From positions 62,001 to 126,000 of the forward strand of contig NZ_JBDZDV010000004.1 in the NCBI RefSeq assembly GCF_040544485.1: a DNA stretch of 64,000 nt. The letters are read 5' to 3'. The translations under genes were made by a program, and so were the position numbers. Shown here one piece after another: positions 16,492 to 23,947 of the stretch (positions are counted from its first letter, which is position 1; each line of letters opens with the position of its first letter). The notes under the pieces were generated by a model. It saw only the letters and a list, made by a program, of their open reading frames with translations, searched no databases and was not told the origin of the DNA. This stretch comes from Lacicoccus halitifaciens. GTDB taxonomy: Bacteria > Bacillota > Bacilli > Staphylococcales > Salinicoccaceae.

Positions 16492-17111
16492 TACAGAAGT
16501 ACCTCCTCTGCTTTAGTGATTGCACCTTCCGTAAAGATAACACGGTCAGCAGAAAGGATATCCAGTACGTTGAGCCCTTCCGGTGTAAGCACCGTCACAC
16601 CCTGCAGGTTGCGGGATGAAAGCTGTACGTTGACATCTTCATTTTCAAGGACTAACAGGACTTTTCTGTCTGCCTCAAGATTTTCCAGAATTGCGAGGAA
16701 ATCTTTTGTTTTCGGTGCGTCTAATGAAATGTTGTCCACTACTGTCAGGACATCTTCATTCACTTTTGCCGACAACGCTGAACGGAGTGCCAGACGGCGC
16801 ATCTTTCTCGGCATCTTGTAGGAATAGCTTCTTGGCGTCGGTCCGAATACTACGCCACCGCCTCTGAACTGCGGCGCACGGATGGTACCCTGACGCGCAT
16901 TACCTGTTCCTTTTTGTCTGAATGGCTTCCTGCCTCCGCCACGGACCGCTGAACGGTTTTTCACCGCATGCGTGCCACGGCGCTGTGAAGCCTGCTGCAA
17001 CTGAACCGCTTCGAAAAGCACGTGCTGATTTGGTTCGATACCAAATATCTCCTGGTTCAATTCGATTGAATTCACTTTAGTTCCGTCTTTAGATAAAACA
17101 TCGATTGCCAT
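16491..17111 (-). CDS. rplD: 50S ribosomal protein L4
   Basis: L4 extends a loop into the exit tunnel. The 206 residues include the loop QKGTGNARQGTIRAPQFRGG and FGPTPRSYSYKMPRKMRRLA. In E. coli L4 represses its own operon through the S10 leader; here there is a structured leader before rpsJ, but whether L4 binds it is unknown. Confidence 0.98.
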   Translation of the reverse strand: MAIDVLSKDGTKVNSIELNQEIFGIEPNQHVLFEAVQLQQASQRRGTHAVKNRSAVRGGGRKPFRQKGTGNARQGTIRAPQFRGGGVVFGPTPRSYSYKMPRKMRRLALRSALSAKVNEDVLTVVDNISLDAPKTKDFLAILENLEADRKVLLVLENEDVNVQLSSRNLQGVTVLTPEGLNVLDILSADRVIFTEGAITKAEEVLL

Positions 17112-17141
17112 GTGTTAAATCCTCCCTTCTTGAATTTTTAT

Positions 17142-17804
17142 TTATTTAACACTTTTTTTAGTTGCTGCTGAAATTTTTACATATCCTTTACGAGGGCCCG
17201 GCACGTTACCTTTAATGAGTAACACGTTGCGCTCGGCATCCACACGTACGATTTCAAGATTTTGCAATGTGATGGTCTGACCGCCCATTTGACCTGGCAA
17301 TTTCTTACCTTTGAAAACTCTTGCCGGGTCTGCAGCTGCCGCCATCGCACCAGGTGACCTGTGGAAATGGGAACCGTGGCTCATCGGGCCGCGCGACTGG
17401 TTATGACGCTTGATTGCACCCTGGAAACCTTTACCTTTTGAAGTTCCTGTCACATCTACAAAGTCCCCTGCTTCAAATGTATCTGCAGTGACTTCTTGAC
17501 CGATTTCGAATTCTTCAACGTTCAAGTTCTTGAATTCGCGAATGAAGCGCTTAGGGAGTACTCCTGAAGCTTTTGCATGTCCTGTTTCAGCTTTGTTCGC
17601 ATACTTGTTGGATCTTGCACCTTCAAAGTATTCACGCTTGTCGTCAAAGCCGATCTGAACCGCATTATAGCCGTCAGTCTCTTCAACTTTCTTCTGTACT
17701 ACCACGTTACCTGCTGTTTCTACTACCGTTACGGGAATCAACTCGCCGTTTTCACCGAAAACCTGAGTCATTCCAACTTTTTTACCTAAGATTCCTTTGG
17801 TCAT
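17142..17804 (-). CDS. rplC: 50S ribosomal protein L3
   Basis: L3 initiates 50S assembly and approaches the peptidyl-transferase centre. The 220 residues start MTKGILGKKVGMTQVFGENG and contain the signature KGKGFQGAIKRHNQSRGPMS, with the Gln that is methylated in E. coli. It is the second gene of the S10 operon. Confidence 0.98.
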   Translation of the reverse strand: MTKGILGKKVGMTQVFGENGELIPVTVVETAGNVVVQKKVEETDGYNAVQIGFDDKREYFEGARSNKYANKAETGHAKASGVLPKRFIREFKNLNVEEFEIGQEVTADTFEAGDFVDVTGTSKGKGFQGAIKRHNQSRGPMSHGSHFHRSPGAMAAAADPARVFKGKKLPGQMGGQTITLQNLEIVRVDAERNVLLIKGNVPGPRKGYVKISAATKKSVK

Positions 17805-17828
17805 CGAAAGTCCACCTCCTGTGAAAAA

Positions 17829-18137
17829 TTATAATTTGATTTCGATGTCTACACCAGATGGTAAGTTCAAGCCCATGAGAGCATCCACTGTTTTAGGTGT
17901 AGGGTTTAAAATGTCGATAAGACGTTTATGCGTACGCTGTTCGAACTGCTCACGCGAATCCTTGTACTTATGGACCGCACGCAGGATCGTGTAGATCGTC
18001 TTCTCAGTCGGAAGTGGGATCGGCCCTGAAACATCTGCGCCTGAACGCTTTGCCGTTTCAACGATCTTCTCCGCTGACTGATCCAACACTCTGTGGTCAT
18101 ACGCTTTTAAACGAATACGAATTTTTTGTTTTGCCAT
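17829..18137 (-). CDS. rpsJ: 30S ribosomal protein S10
   Basis: S10 is a 30S head protein that also partners NusB in antitermination. The 102 residues begin MAKQKIRIRLKAYDHRVLDQ and contain SGADVSGPIPLPTEK and MGLNLPSGVDIEIKL. It is the first gene of the superoperon and is preceded by AAAGGAGG and a leader of about 190 bases. Confidence 0.98.
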   Translation of the reverse strand: MAKQKIRIRLKAYDHRVLDQSAEKIVETAKRSGADVSGPIPLPTEKTIYTILRAVHKYKDSREQFEQRTHKRLIDILNPTPKTVDALMGLNLPSGVDIEIKL

Positions 18138-18328
18138 TATTAGTACCTCCTTTGGTCGTCATCATTGTTTGATAGACTTCTCCACGAAAATTCTCCAACA
18201 CATTGCCATGGCAATGCGGCCGGGTGTGTCGGTAACCTCTCGCTTCACAGATATCGAAAAGCCGGAACATCAGCGTTCCAGGCACTTTTCTTCTTCAAGA
18301 CGGGGTTCCCCGCCTTTTTAGTCCAACG
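18138..18328 (-). ncRNA. Structured S10-operon leader
   Basis: About 190 untranslated bases between the promoter and rpsJ can form at least three hairpins. The first is AAGGCGGG/CCCGTCTT at the 5' end. The second is CTGGAAC-GCTGAT-GTTCCGG. The third is an outer stem CCGACACA/TGTGTTGG enclosing CCCGGCCG and the perfect 16-base palindrome at 18201-18216 (cattgccatggcaatg). I see no U tract, so regulation, if any, would be at translation or by a trans factor. From memory this leader is conserved in Bacillales, but I did not verify it. Confidence 0.6.
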
Positions 18329-18334
18329 TTAGAT

Positions 18335-18363
18335 ATAATACACGAAAAGAGCGAAAAAATCAA
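18335..18363 (-). promoter_or_regulatory. Sigma-A promoter of the S10-spc-alpha superoperon
   Basis: Minus-strand -35 TTGATT (complement of 18358-18363) and -10 TATTAT (complement of 18335-18340) are spaced exactly 17 bases. A/T-rich DNA lies upstream. This places the start near 18328 and explains expression of the whole minus-strand ribosomal block. Confidence 0.8.
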
Positions 18364-18449
18364 TAGATAACCTAAGATTTTTCCACTCTTTTTTCCGATG
18401 GGAATTTTCGACCCCATCATTATACTTTATTCAGCTGTAAATTACAATG

Positions 18450-19784
18450 CTATTCCGAGACGAACACGAAATAGAGTATGAAGATGATGAACAGTCCGTA
18501 CATCATCGGATGGATTTCTTTCCTCCGCCCCGCCATGATCATCGTCACCGGATAGAATATGAAGCCGATCGCAATACCGGTCGCTATGCTGTAGGAGAGC
18601 GGCATTAGGAACACCGTCAGGAATGCCGGCACCGCGATTTCGAACTGGTTGAACGGTATCTTGCTCAAGTTCGATGCCATGAGCGCCCCGACGATGATCA
18701 GGGCGGGTGCCGTCACTTCCGATGTGAAGGTGACGAGCAGCGGCGAGAAGAATATCGCCGATAAGAACAGGAAGGCACTCACCACGCTTGCGAATCCCGT
18801 CCGTGCACCCGCGGCGACACCCGCCGTCGATTCCACATAGGAGGTGGTCGTCGATGTACCGAAGATCGCACCCGAAATTGTCGCGAATGCATCCGAGAGC
18901 AGTGCACGCCCTGCCCGCGGGAGTTTATTGTCCCGGATCAGGTTCGCCTGGGATGCCACGCCCACAAGCGTGCCCGCCGTATCGAAGAAGTCGACGAACA
19001 GGAATGTGAGGACGACGATCAGGAACTGTGTATTGAACAATTGGGATGGTTCTGCAAATGCTTCGAATGCGGCTCCGAATGTCGGCGCCATGCTCGGCGC
19101 TGCGCTGACGATGCCTTCGGGCATCGGCACGAGGCTGAAGATGACACCTGTGACGGCCGTTATGATCATCCCGAAGAATATCGCACCCGGCACCTTTTTC
19201 GCCATCAGTATGACGGTGACGAGCAGCCCAAAGCCCGCAAGCAGCACACCGGGGTCATGGACCGGCCCGAGGCTGACGAGCGTCGCTTCATCTGATGTGA
19301 TGATGCCTGCGCCCTGCAGGCCGACGAAAGTGATGAAGAAGCCGATTCCGGCACTGACGGCCATCTTCATCTCCATGGGGATTGCGTTGATTATGTATTC
19401 ACGTACACCGGACAGCGTCAGTATGACGAATATGATCCCCGAGAATAAAACTCCGGTGAGCGCGGTCTGCCACGGGATGCCCATGGTGAGCACCACGGAG
19501 AATGCGAAGAAGGCATTCAGGCCCATGCCCGGGGCGAGCGCAATCGGATACTTTGCAAATACACCCATGATCAGGGTGCCGACGAACGCTGCAAGCGCCG
19601 TTGCAACGAAGACCGCATTCATATCCATCTTCATGTCATCCGGCACACCGTCGATGCCCTGGAGGGACAGCATCGCCGGGTTGACTGCAAGAACATACGC
19701 CATGGAAAGGAACGTCGTCAGTCCGCCGATTATTTCGCGGCGGTATGTCGTGTTATGACCTTTGAAATCAAAGTATTTTTTCAT
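18450..19784 (-). CDS. NCS2 family purine permease (PbuG/AzgA-like)
   Basis: A 444-residue, 12-14 helix permease of the AzgA branch of NCS2. It probably imports hypoxanthine/guanine/adenine with protons. Family marks are FKGHNTTYRREIIGGLTTFLSM at the N-terminus, GMGLNAFFAFSVV, the binding-site segment FVDFFDTAGTLVGVA and GTSTTTSYVES. No purine riboswitch is visible upstream: the gap to the yczE-like gene is 65 bp. The two may therefore be cotranscribed. The exact substrate cannot be read from the sequence. Confidence 0.9.
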   Translation of the reverse strand: MKKYFDFKGHNTTYRREIIGGLTTFLSMAYVLAVNPAMLSLQGIDGVPDDMKMDMNAVFVATALAAFVGTLIMGVFAKYPIALAPGMGLNAFFAFSVVLTMGIPWQTALTGVLFSGIIFVILTLSGVREYIINAIPMEMKMAVSAGIGFFITFVGLQGAGIITSDEATLVSLGPVHDPGVLLAGFGLLVTVILMAKKVPGAIFFGMIITAVTGVIFSLVPMPEGIVSAAPSMAPTFGAAFEAFAEPSQLFNTQFLIVVLTFLFVDFFDTAGTLVGVASQANLIRDNKLPRAGRALLSDAFATISGAIFGTSTTTSYVESTAGVAAGARTGFASVVSAFLFLSAIFFSPLLVTFTSEVTAPALIIVGALMASNLSKIPFNQFEIAVPAFLTVFLMPLSYSIATGIAIGFIFYPVTMIMAGRRKEIHPMMYGLFIIFILYFVFVSE

Positions 19785-19849
19785 TACATTTCTCCGATCT
19801 TTTTATTTTCGTGCCGGTTCCTGATGAATGGAGCGGGAGGATGGATCCG

Positions 19850-20488
19850 TCATATCACTTTGATGATGTCCGGATGGTCGTGCCCGATGAACTTGACGAG
19901 CAGGCGGCGTGTGACCGGCAGGAAGTTCTCTATCAGTTTACCGAGCAGGAAGACGATGAGGAAGCTTCCGATGAATACCGGACCGCCGAGCAGGAATCCT
20001 CCGACGAGCGCAAAAGCTTCCATTAAGTTGCGGGCACTGGAGAGTTTCATATTGAACTTCTCGATGAAAAACAGCATCAATGTATCACGCGGGCCCGCAC
20101 CGAGGTTCGGTGTGATGTAAAATGCAATGCCGAAGGCCATGACGATCACACCGGCCGTGAACGCAATCCCGTGCATCACCCACCCTTCGACTTCCGGGAG
20201 CAGGAAGTTGAAGACATCTATGAAGATGCCGATTGTGAACATGTTTATGTATACGCCAAGCTTAGGCAGCCGCTTCAACGCCACCGCCGTGAACAGGACG
20301 ATGACCGCTCCGACTATGATGGACCATGATCCGATCGTGAGGCCGAAAGTGTCCCATAAGCCGTAATGGAAGACATCCCACGGGCCGAGTCCGTACATGC
20401 GTCCCTTGATGGTCAGGGCGACGCCCAGGGAAAGTATGATCATGCCCCCGACGAAGAAGAGCCAGCGTTTGAATATCGAATTCCTCAA
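19850..20488 (-). CDS. YczE/YitT-type integral membrane protein
   Basis: A 212-residue membrane protein with about five to six hydrophobic segments. It carries the repeated glycine motifs GLGPWDVFHYGL (about residue 33) and NLGAGPRDTLMLF (about residue 130) that mark the YczE family. B. subtilis YczE is reported to influence surfactin production; the biochemical role is unknown. Ribosome site AGGAGG precedes the ATG at 20488. It is divergent from the lipoprotein genes. Confidence 0.75.
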   Translation of the reverse strand: MRNSIFKRWLFFVGGMIILSLGVALTIKGRMYGLGPWDVFHYGLWDTFGLTIGSWSIIVGAVIVLFTAVALKRLPKLGVYINMFTIGIFIDVFNFLLPEVEGWVMHGIAFTAGVIVMAFGIAFYITPNLGAGPRDTLMLFFIEKFNMKLSSARNLMEAFALVGGFLLGGPVFIGSFLIVFLLGKLIENFLPVTRRLLVKFIGHDHPDIIKVI

Positions 20489-20587
20489 TCATTTTCCTCC
20501 TATCCATATATAGACTCATTTTATAGCTGTACCCCGGAAATGACAATAGACAAATTCAGCATGTTTTCATTAAAATTCTGCCGGGAT

Positions 20588-20613
20588 GTTTGAAGCCGCT
20601 TCTTAAAAGGTAA
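20588..20613 (+). promoter_or_regulatory. Possible sigma-B-type promoter of the lipoprotein pair
   Basis: GTTTGA (20588-20593), 14 bases, then AGGTAA (20608-20613) resembles the Gram-positive general-stress consensus GTTTAA-N12-14-GGGTAT, matching 5/6 and 4/6. It lies 47 bp before the first lipoprotein start. Confidence 0.35.
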
Positions 20614-20659
20614 ATTACTGATGAATAAAACAGTATGAGAATATGAAGGAGTGGTTATA

Positions 20660-20905
20660 TTGAAATCCCACAGATATGGGCTGGCCACGCTCGTTTTATC
20701 CACGGGGCTGCTGCTCGGCGCATGCGGCGGCGAAGATGAAGCCGACCCTGCAGGGGATGTCGTTGAGGAAGGTAATGAAGATACCTCAGTAGAAATGAAT
20801 GAAGACGCGGATACGTCAGATGAAGCATCAGACGACGGCACAGATGACACCACCGGCGAAAGCACGGTTGATGGTACTGACGAAGATGAGGCCGACACTG
20901 AATAA
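20660..20905 (+). CDS. Small acidic lipoprotein, lacks a folded domain (TTG start)
   Basis: An 81-residue secreted lipoprotein. The start is the TTG at 20660, eight bases after AAGGAG, which makes the N-terminus KSHRYGLATLVLSTGLLLGAC match the next gene. The lipobox is LLGAC. The mature part is about 60 residues of Asp/Glu/Thr/Ser with no recognisable domain. It looks like a partial paralogue of the next gene that kept signal peptide and acidic linker but no PepSY domains. It could instead be a shield or spacer protein in its own right. Confidence 0.75.
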   Translation: MKSHRYGLATLVLSTGLLLGACGGEDEADPAGDVVEEGNEDTSVEMNEDADTSDEASDDGTDDTTGESTVDGTDEDEADTE

Positions 20906-20946
20906 GCCGGTCGATCAGTAGTTTAATATAAAGGAGCTGTTTTTAA

Positions 20947-21747
20947 ATGAAATCCCATAGATATAAATTGGCAACACTCGTTTTATCCACAGGGCTGCTG
21001 CTCGGTGCATGCGGCGGTGAAGAAGAAGCTCAGGCTCCGGAGGATCCTGAAGAAGTTGCGGATACTGCCGTGGAAGAAGATGAAGGTACAGGCACCACCG
21101 ATCAAAGCACCGATACTTCTGATGATGCCGCCGAAGAAGCGGATACATCAGATGATTCTGCAGGAGAAAGCACGGATGACATGGAAGATACATCAGATAC
21201 GACGACTGATACATCATCGGACAACACCGACTCGACCAGCGAGTCAGAAGAAACAGAATCCACTGAGGGTGAAGCCGATGAGGACACCGAAACAACCGAA
21301 CCTACCGGAGTTGCGGTATTGGATCAGCTCGGCTCCACTCCTGAAGAAGCCGTAAGTGCCGCCCAGGAGAACTTTGACGGTGAACTGATGGAGCTTGAAC
21401 TCGATCAGGAAGACGGGGACTGGGTATATAAGGTCTCAATGGAAAATGAATCCGAGGAGTATGAAGCCAAGATGCTCGCAGAAGACCTGTCCGTCATCAG
21501 TGAAGAAACAGAAAGCAATGACGGCATGGACGCAAATGACGTCTTTGCATATGAAGACGCCATCCCGCACGATGAAGCAGTCCGGACTGCAATGGACGAA
21601 GTCGGCGGTGAACTCGAAGGCTGGACACTCGATAAAGATGACGGCCAACTTGAATACGAAATCGAGCTCATGAACACGGATGCCGGCGGCGATGCAGAAG
21701 TGAAGATCAATGCCGAATCCGGCGAAATTCTTGAAACAGACGACTAA
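20947..21747 (+). CDS. Acidic lipoprotein with two C-terminal PepSY-like domains
   Basis: A 266-residue secreted lipoprotein: signal peptide with lipobox LLGAC, an Asp/Glu/Ser/Thr linker of about 95 residues, then two PepSY-like repeats. The first contains EEAVSAAQENFDGELMELEL and the second HDEAVRTAMDEVGGELEGWT. Each is followed by the expected YKVSMENE or YEIELMN strand and an acidic D/E end. PepSY domains are thought to inhibit peptidases or act as surface modules. AAGGAG precedes the ATG. The first 75 bases are nearly the same as the gene before it, which points to tandem duplication. An intrinsic terminator follows. Confidence 0.85.
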   Translation: MKSHRYKLATLVLSTGLLLGACGGEEEAQAPEDPEEVADTAVEEDEGTGTTDQSTDTSDDAAEEADTSDDSAGESTDDMEDTSDTTTDTSSDNTDSTSESEETESTEGEADEDTETTEPTGVAVLDQLGSTPEEAVSAAQENFDGELMELELDQEDGDWVYKVSMENESEEYEAKMLAEDLSVISEETESNDGMDANDVFAYEDAIPHDEAVRTAMDEVGGELEGWTLDKDDGQLEYEIELMNTDAGGDAEVKINAESGEILETDD

Positions 21748-21759
21748 TATTGAGTTTGA

Positions 21760-21792
21760 AGAGCAGGGTCATGGGGGTCCTGCTCTTTTTTT
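21760..21792 (+). terminator. Intrinsic terminator of the lipoprotein pair
   Basis: An 8-bp perfect stem AGAGCAGG/CCTGCTCT (21760-21767, 21779-21786) with an 11-base loop is followed by a run of T to 21792. Confidence 0.9.
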
Positions 21793-21802
21793 GTGCTGCG
21801 CC

Positions 21803-22040
21803 GGCCGGGCTTTCGACACTTATCCGGATGGAGGAGGCTTGAGGCGGCGCGCTATCTGGATTTTCAGCGATTATCCGGACGGAGACTGCCGGGCACGGAG
21901 CGCCATCTGGATTCCCGGCGTTTATCCGGACGGAGGGGGCCTGGCGCGGGGTGCTATCCGGATTCCCGGCGCTTATACGGACATGGGAAGTCTCGATCGC
22001 CGTCCTGTCCGGATTTTCAGGATATATCTAGATGCAAACA
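21803..22040. repeat. 51-bp tandem array 1 (TATCCGGA core)
   Basis: Four clear and one degenerate unit repeat at exactly 51 bp. TTATCCGGAYGGAG occurs at 21820, 21871, 21922 and 21973 (degenerate at 22024). A second core ATCYGGATT occurs at 21854, 21905 and 21956, with GTCCGGATT at 22007. The two cores in each unit are inverted relative to each other. Because 51 is divisible by three, one plus-strand frame stays open through the array (21710-22195), giving a 17-residue repeat (YPDGGGL...AIWIP). I regard that frame as spurious: it starts inside the lipoprotein gene and has no ribosome site. The array begins 11 bp after the terminator. The rest of this 440-bp gap holds only the terminator of the next minus-strand gene. 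Confidence 0.9.
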
Positions 22041-22137
22041 GAAACAGAAATGGGCGGGACATACGCTCAACGTCATCAGCAATTTACAATCTGAAATGGA
22101 GAGTTGAATCTTTGGTGATGCAGGCTTATTCTGTTTA

Positions 22138-22170
22138 CAAAACGAAAGCCGGCATCAAATGGATACCGGC
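22138..22170 (-). terminator. Intrinsic terminator of the flavin monooxygenase gene
   Basis: On the minus strand GCCGGTATC-CATTT-GATGCCGGC (one bulged T) is followed by TTTCGTTTTG. It begins about 22 bp after the stop codon. Confidence 0.75.
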
Positions 22171-22191
22171 AATAATATGCAGAGAATTTTA

Positions 22192-23565
22192 TTAGAAGCG
22201 GACCTTCCTTGTGCTTTTCCCGGGATGATCTTCAGGTAGTCTATCCCCTTGACCGAATAGATTATCTCTCAACGTTGCACCTTCATATTCCTTTGGCACC
22301 CGTCCTCTTTCCTGCAGGATTGGAACAACATGTTCAATGAACTCCTTGAACGTCCCGGGACTCGTAGTATGCGCCAGATTGAAACCATCCACTCCAGCTT
22401 CTTCCATCCATTGCTCCAACTCGTCTGCAACCTGTTCAGGCGAGCCGACGACATAGGCACTGATTCCTCCAATACCGATGAAATCCCTGAGTTCTTTGAT
22501 GGTCCACTGCTTGTCCGGGTCAACTCTTGTCAGCACTTCTATTACGGAACGCATGGAGTCGTTCTCCACATAGGTCAAGACATCGTCGTCATCAAACTCT
22601 GAAAGATCAATGCCTGTCCATCCACCGAACAGGGCGAAGGCGCCTTCGTGGCTGATATGCTTTTTGAATTCCTCCAGTTTCTGATGGGCGCTCTCTTCCG
22701 TTTCCCCGATGATTGGTGTAAGCATTGTCAATATCTTTATGTCTTCAGGCTTTCTTCCATTTTTTTCGAAATCGGCCCGCAATCTCTTCACCGTCTCTCT
22801 TCCCGCCTCTATCGAAGGTGCATTAATAAAGACAAGTTCAGCATTCTTCGAGGCGAATTCCCTTCCTCTGGGTGACGCCCCGGCCTGGAAAAGCACCGGT
22901 GTACGCTGTGGCGAAGGCTCACTGAGATGCGCTCCCGGCACTTTGTAGTACTTGCCTTCATGATGGATATCATGAACCTTCTCAGGATTGGCATAAATCC
23001 CGGTTTCCTTATCCGCAACGACAGCATCTTCCTCCCAGCTCTCTTCCCATAGCTTATAACATACTTCCAGATATTCCTGGGCAATATCATACCGTTCATC
23101 ATGACCAATCTGTTTGTCCAGTCCGATATTGACTGCGGCACTATTCAGGTAAGAAGTGACAATATTCCATCCGACACGTCCATTCGTCAGGTGGTCAAGG
23201 GTCGTCATCCGGCGGGCAAATGTATAAGGATGTTCATGAGTCACAGAAGCTGTTAGACCGAAACCCAGATGGTTGGTCACTGCAGACATCAGAGGTACAA
23301 TGTAGGATGGATCATTCACCGGTGCTTGGGCACCCCGGCGGACAGCGGGGTCTCTTGATCCTCTGTACACATCATAAGTACCGAGGACATCCGCAAGAAA
23401 TACTGCATCAAACCTCCCTTTCTCCAAAAGCCTGGCCAGCTTGATCCAATACTCACTTTTCCTGTATCCTGAAGCATCATTATCCGGATGCGTCCACAGC
23501 CCTGCGGACATATGTCCCGGTGTATTCATTACAAAGGCGTTCAGATAAATTCTTTTGTTGTTCAT
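22192..23565 (-). CDS. LLM-class flavin-dependent monooxygenase, NtaA/SnaA/DszA family, SAM-riboswitch controlled
   Basis: A 457-residue FMNH2-dependent monooxygenase of the bacterial luciferase fold. The family acts on substrates such as NTA, dibenzothiophene sulfone or alkyl sulfur compounds. Family marks are GLWTHPDNDASGYR, FDAVFLADVLGTYDVY, HPYTFARRMTTLDHLTNGRVGWNIVTS (split over the active-site loop), and QAGASPRGREFASKNAELVF. The start at 23565 (MNNKRIYLNAFVMN) has GGAGGAG five bases upstream; the frame extends upstream only through the riboswitch expression platform. The SAM-I riboswitch implies use in sulfur scavenging or methionine-related metabolism. The substrate is unknown, and no dedicated flavin reductase is adjacent. 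Confidence 0.88.
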   Translation of the reverse strand: MNNKRIYLNAFVMNTPGHMSAGLWTHPDNDASGYRKSEYWIKLARLLEKGRFDAVFLADVLGTYDVYRGSRDPAVRRGAQAPVNDPSYIVPLMSAVTNHLGFGLTASVTHEHPYTFARRMTTLDHLTNGRVGWNIVTSYLNSAAVNIGLDKQIGHDERYDIAQEYLEVCYKLWEESWEEDAVVADKETGIYANPEKVHDIHHEGKYYKVPGAHLSEPSPQRTPVLFQAGASPRGREFASKNAELVFINAPSIEAGRETVKRLRADFEKNGRKPEDIKILTMLTPIIGETEESAHQKLEEFKKHISHEGAFALFGGWTGIDLSEFDDDDVLTYVENDSMRSVIEVLTRVDPDKQWTIKELRDFIGIGGISAYVVGSPEQVADELEQWMEEAGVDGFNLAHTTSPGTFKEFIEHVVPILQERGRVPKEYEGATLRDNLFGQGDRLPEDHPGKSTRKVRF

Positions 23566-23621
23566 GATATCTCCTCCAATGATTTTAATAGTTGGTCCGA
23601 TGCTGGAACAAAAAAATGCCG

Positions 23622-23660
23622 TAAAATAAAAGCCTCCTTTCTCCCGAAGAGAAAAGAGGC
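23622..23660 (-). terminator. Riboswitch terminator (expression platform)
   Basis: On the minus strand GCCTC-TTTTCTC-TTCG-GGAGAAAGGAGGC forms a long hairpin (23632-23660) followed by TTTTATTTT. It sits between the SAM-I aptamer and the monooxygenase start and should form when SAM is bound. Confidence 0.85.
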
Positions 23661-23687
23661 ATCTGACCATTGAGCCGGATATATGTT

Positions 23688-23789
23688 TCTTATCTCCCGA
23701 GAGGTTTTCTCGCTGGAATTAGCACCTATCTGGACATGCCAGGGTTGCTGAAGCTTCATAGGGCCAGTCCCTCCGCTTCTCTGAATAAG
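23688..23789 (-). ncRNA. SAM-I (S-box) riboswitch aptamer
   Basis: The minus strand carries the S-box core in order: closing helix CTTATTCAGAGAAGC, GGAGGGACTGGCCCTATGAAGC, TTCAGCAACC, a P3 hairpin, AGGTGCTAATTCCAGC, a P4 hairpin, and GGGAGATAAG that closes P1. These are the near-invariant elements of SAM-I riboswitches. SAM binding should favour the downstream terminator and switch the monooxygenase gene off when methionine is ample. Confidence 0.95.
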
Positions 23790-23812
23790 ATTATTGAATT
23801 GTTATAATATCC

Positions 23813-23841
23813 AGTCTATTCTAGTATATCCGACAAGTCAA
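23813..23841 (-). promoter_or_regulatory. Promoter of the SAM-riboswitch transcript
   Basis: Minus-strand -35 TTGACT (complement of 23836-23841) and -10 TAGACT (complement of 23813-23818) have a 17-base spacer, placing the start about 20 bases before the aptamer. Confidence 0.55.
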
Positions 23842-23905
23842 GTAGGTAATCGATTTTCATTTTTCACCCTCCTCATGTTGGAAAGCAGTATGAAGACGAA
23901 GGCGT

Positions 23906-23941
23906 GCGGGGCGCGGAAACAATTCTGTCCGCATGCCCCGC
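23906..23941 (-). other. Strong GC hairpin after ehuA
   Basis: GCGGGGC+GCGGA pairs with TCCGC+AT bulge+GCCCCGC around a 10-base loop, just after the ehuA stop. No U tract follows on the minus strand, so it is a weak terminator candidate or a 3' stability hairpin. Confidence 0.45.
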
Positions 23942-23947
23942 GTCCCG

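Noticed and set aside
18097..18285. Small open frame over the S10 leader
   Set aside because: It overlaps the rpsJ start and conserved-looking hairpins, lacks a ribosome site and has no recognisable product.
18364..18449. Terminator for the purine permease (GATGGG/CCCATC hairpin near 18400)
   Set aside because: The hairpin has no U tract on the minus strand and a short stem; I would not call it.
19785..19849. Purine riboswitch before the NCS2 permease
   Set aside because: The 65-bp gap is too short and lacks the conserved purine-aptamer loops.
21793..22040. Array 1 as a CRISPR
   Set aside because: Units are joined without unique spacers of constant length, cores are degenerate, and no cas gene is in the window.
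21710..22195. 161-codon open frame through array 1 with a 17-residue repeat
   Set aside because: It starts inside the lipoprotein gene, crosses its terminator and has no ribosome site. The open frame follows from the 51-bp period being a multiple of three.
23622..23700. N-terminal 35-residue extension of the LLM monooxygenase
   Set aside because: Those codons lie in the riboswitch terminator and have no ribosome site; GGAGGAG marks the start at 23565.
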